A stretch of DNA of 7,512 nt from the NCBI GenBank assembly GCA_964393005.1, contig CAYMRR010000022.1, positions 1 through 7,512 on the forward strand. Direction: 5' to 3'. Under the pieces are notes generated by a model. The model was not told the DNA's origin and searched no databases. It saw only the letters and a list, made by a program, of their open reading frames with translations. The translations under genes were made by a program, and so were the position numbers. Of this stretch, positions 6,374-7,512 are shown piece after piece. Every line of letters starts with the position of its first letter. Within the stretch, counting starts at the first letter, position 1. This DNA is from UBA5272 sp964393005. GTDB taxonomy: Bacteria; Patescibacteriota; Minisyncoccia; Phycocordibacterales; UBA5272.

Positions 6374-7048
6374 TTAAATATTATTTTTAATAATGTTTAA
6401 TATAGTTTCTACTGAAGTTTTAGAAGAATCATTACAAATTATAGGATACTCTATAGTAGAAATATCACAATCAGTATTAGAAAGAGAAACTACAGGCACA
6501 TGCACTATAGCTGCCTCTCGTATAGGGATTTCTTCATATTTAGAGTCTACAGCTAAAATAGCTCCAGGTATATTGGTAAGTGAAGAAAGTCCTCCAAAAT
6601 TTTTATCTAATTTATCAAGCTTTCTCTGAAGAAGTAATTGTTCTTTTTTAGTAAACTTAAGCCATTCTCCACTTTCTTTTTGTTCGAGCATAGTGTGAAG
6701 CTCTTCTATTCTTTTTTTAATCTGAGGAAAATTAGTAATAGATCCTCCAATATATCTATTTACTACATAAGGCTCATTCAAAGAAAGAGCTACTTCTTTT
6801 ACTATTTGAGAAACTTCTGGTTTCTCTCCTATAAAAAGAATTTTTTTACCCTCACTTCTCACTTTTTTCAAAAATTCTACAGCTTCTTTTATTTGCTCTT
6901 TTGTTTTTTCTAAATCTATTAAATCTATACTATTTTGAGTAGATTTAATAAACTCCTTAGCAGAAGGATGTCTTCTTGTTTTTCTGTAACCATAAGCAGA
7001 ACCTGCTTTGGCTAAATCTTCAATTTTAATATTTTCTATATCTGACAT
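6374..7048 (-). CDS. rpsB: Small ribosomal subunit protein uS2
   Basis: This 30S ribosomal protein binds late on the small subunit near protein S1 and the mRNA exit region in well-studied bacteria. Family signatures are visible: an AGSAYGYRKTRRHP stretch (15-28) at the place of the usual AGVHFGHQTRRWNP, IDLIDLEKT (41-49), KILFIGEKPE (69-78), NRYIGGSITNF (97-107, usual RWLGGTLTNF), TKKEQLLLQRKLDKLDKNFG, and a C-terminal AAIVHVPVVSLSNTDCD region that matches the usual IPVIAIVDTNCDP. The 224 residues are slightly shorter than usual, with no C-terminal extension. The first conserved histidine and the GH pair of the N-terminal motif are replaced by Ala and Tyr. A good promoter lies 36-64 bases upstream, and the gene leads the rpsB-tsf block. 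Confidence 0.97.
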   Translation of the reverse strand: MSDIENIKIEDLAKAGSAYGYRKTRRHPSAKEFIKSTQNSIDLIDLEKTKEQIKEAVEFLKKVRSEGKKILFIGEKPEVSQIVKEVALSLNEPYVVNRYIGGSITNFPQIKKRIEELHTMLEQKESGEWLKFTKKEQLLLQRKLDKLDKNFGGLSSLTNIPGAILAVDSKYEEIPIREAAIVHVPVVSLSNTDCDISTIEYPIICNDSSKTSVETILNIIKNNI

Positions 7049-7083
7049 AATAATTTGTTAATAATTTATTTAAAAGTCTTTAC

Positions 7084-7112
7084 ATCTTATCAAATTTCTT
7101 GAAATATATCAA
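7084..7112 (-). promoter_or_regulatory. Promoter of rpsB-tsf
   Basis: This is the best complete promoter in the window. On the minus strand it has -35 TTGATA (7107-7112, five of six consensus bases), an exact 17-base spacer, and extended -10 TGA-TAAGAT (hexamer 7084-7089). Transcription would start near 7077, giving a leader of about 28 A+T-rich bases without a Shine-Dalgarno. The leader is too short for an obvious S2-binding autoregulatory fold. Confidence 0.75.
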
Positions 7113-7152
7113 TATCTAATAAAGTTCTAATATATTTATCCTTATTTTACTT

Positions 7153-7512
7153 TTAACCTCCGTATAGCTTCAAATAATCGATATCACTCTGCATTTGGTC
7201 TACATATCTCATAACTGACTGCCCATAAGAACAATTTGTTCCCCCTTCTCCATAGTATTTACAAGCTGCTCTTATTTGCCCTGCATAAGTGTTGNNNNNN
7301 NNNNTTCAGGATTCCAAGGATTAGACACTCCTGCTCCCTTTTCTATATCTATCCAAGTAGAAGGTATAAATTGCGCAGGACCCATAGCTCCACCATATCC
7401 AATAGAAAGAGGACAAGATACTACTGTAGCCAAAGGATCTAAGCCAAGCCTTTTAGTAATTTCAAGAAACCCTGGTATATCTCTGCTGGCTTTTATACCG
7501 TTATCATATTCT
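7153..7512 (-). CDS. Lytic murein transglycosylase, C-terminal part, interrupted by an assembly gap
   Basis: This enzyme would cleave peptidoglycan glycan strands outside the membrane. Two pieces belong together. Upstream (7305-7511) are 69 residues including GYGGAMGPAQFIPSTWI and NPWNPE, the MltB-like signature GAMGPxQFxPSTW and the NPW motif. Downstream (7153-7293) are 46 residues, NTYAGQIRAACKYYGEGG to DYLKLYGG and a TAA stop; the RAACKYYG...YGQSVMRYV pattern matches the tail of such enzymes. Ten Ns separate them and the two pieces lie in different frames across the Ns, so the gap length is a placeholder. The N-terminus, with any signal peptide and the catalytic Glu, lies beyond the right edge. 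The gene precedes rpsB on the same strand with a 104-base spacer and no clear terminator. Confidence 0.88.
7295..7304. other. Assembly gap (10 Ns)
   Basis: Ten consecutive undetermined bases lie inside the lytic transglycosylase. A continuous frame needs a true gap length of 2 modulo 3, and 10 does not fit, so the real number of missing bases is unknown. From the usual spacing between the NPW motif and the C-terminal YxAxxRAAxxY segment, I infer that perhaps 10 to 25 residues are missing. Confidence 0.97.

Noticed and set aside
6393..6913. Plus-strand open frames opposite rpsB (6393-6629, 6638-6913)
   Set aside because: Antisense shadows of a conserved ribosomal protein gene, with Phe/Leu/Ser-rich translations and no promoter.
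7049..7152. Inverted repeat AAATATAT...ATATATTT downstream of the lytic transglycosylase as a terminator
   Set aside because: It is composed only of A/T pairs with a long loop and overlaps the rpsB -35 region; chance is likely at this base composition.
7236..7442. Plus-strand open frame across the N gap
   Set aside because: It runs through undetermined bases and is antisense to the lytic transglycosylase, whose motifs are clear on the minus strand.
1..7512. Recoded TGA codon (as in Absconditabacteria/Gracilibacteria)
   Set aside because: No in-frame TGA occurs in any of the genes read here, including 776 codons of pheT; all genes end in TAA or TAG, so there is no positive evidence for recoding.

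Overview
The window is A+T-rich (roughly 30% G+C or less by eye). Genes are short and tightly packed, and I see no convincing Shine-Dalgarno sequence before any start codon. Together with a minimal 157-residue EF-Ts, a membrane-anchored CxxC thioredoxin-like protein and stripped-down PheS/PheT, this points to a Patescibacteria/CPR bacterium, probably Parcubacteria-like. That placement is inferred from gene content and style, not from a search. All visible stops are TAA or TAG. TGA is neither used as a stop nor read through, so nothing indicates a recoded genetic code.

Layout. Positions 1-3121 (minus strand) hold a pheS-pheT operon for phenylalanyl-tRNA synthetase; pheT runs off the left edge. 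A 74-base divergent spacer carries promoters facing both ways. Positions 3196-5234 (plus strand) hold a membrane family 2 glycosyltransferase and a membrane-anchored thioredoxin-like protein. They end at a strong bidirectional hairpin terminator shared with the convergent minus-strand block. That block, read from the right edge leftwards, is: the C-terminal part of a lytic transglycosylase (interrupted by a 10-N gap), rpsB, tsf, an unknown single-pass membrane protein, and tRNA-Thr(TGT).

The most remarkable feature is in pheT. Its B5 domain is split by an in-frame insertion of about 150 residues that reads as an NlpC/P60 (C40-type) cysteine-hydrolase domain, with a complete Cys383-His451-His463 triad. 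The host protein otherwise looks like a working PheT: the B3/B4 editing-site residues are conserved, B5 resumes after the insert, and the FDX-ACB region follows. However, it lacks the EMAP-II-like OB domain (B2), and its partner PheS lacks the N-terminal coiled coil, so two elements usually associated with tRNA handling are missing. A cell-wall-hydrolase fold embedded in a cytoplasmic aminoacyl-tRNA synthetase is the best candidate here for an undescribed system.

A second pattern is regulatory. Five intergenic spacers each carry an extended -10 box (TGn plus a TATAAT-like hexamer), four of them of the form TGATAnnnT. The pheST box lies so close to the pheS ATG that the mRNA is probably leaderless or nearly so.
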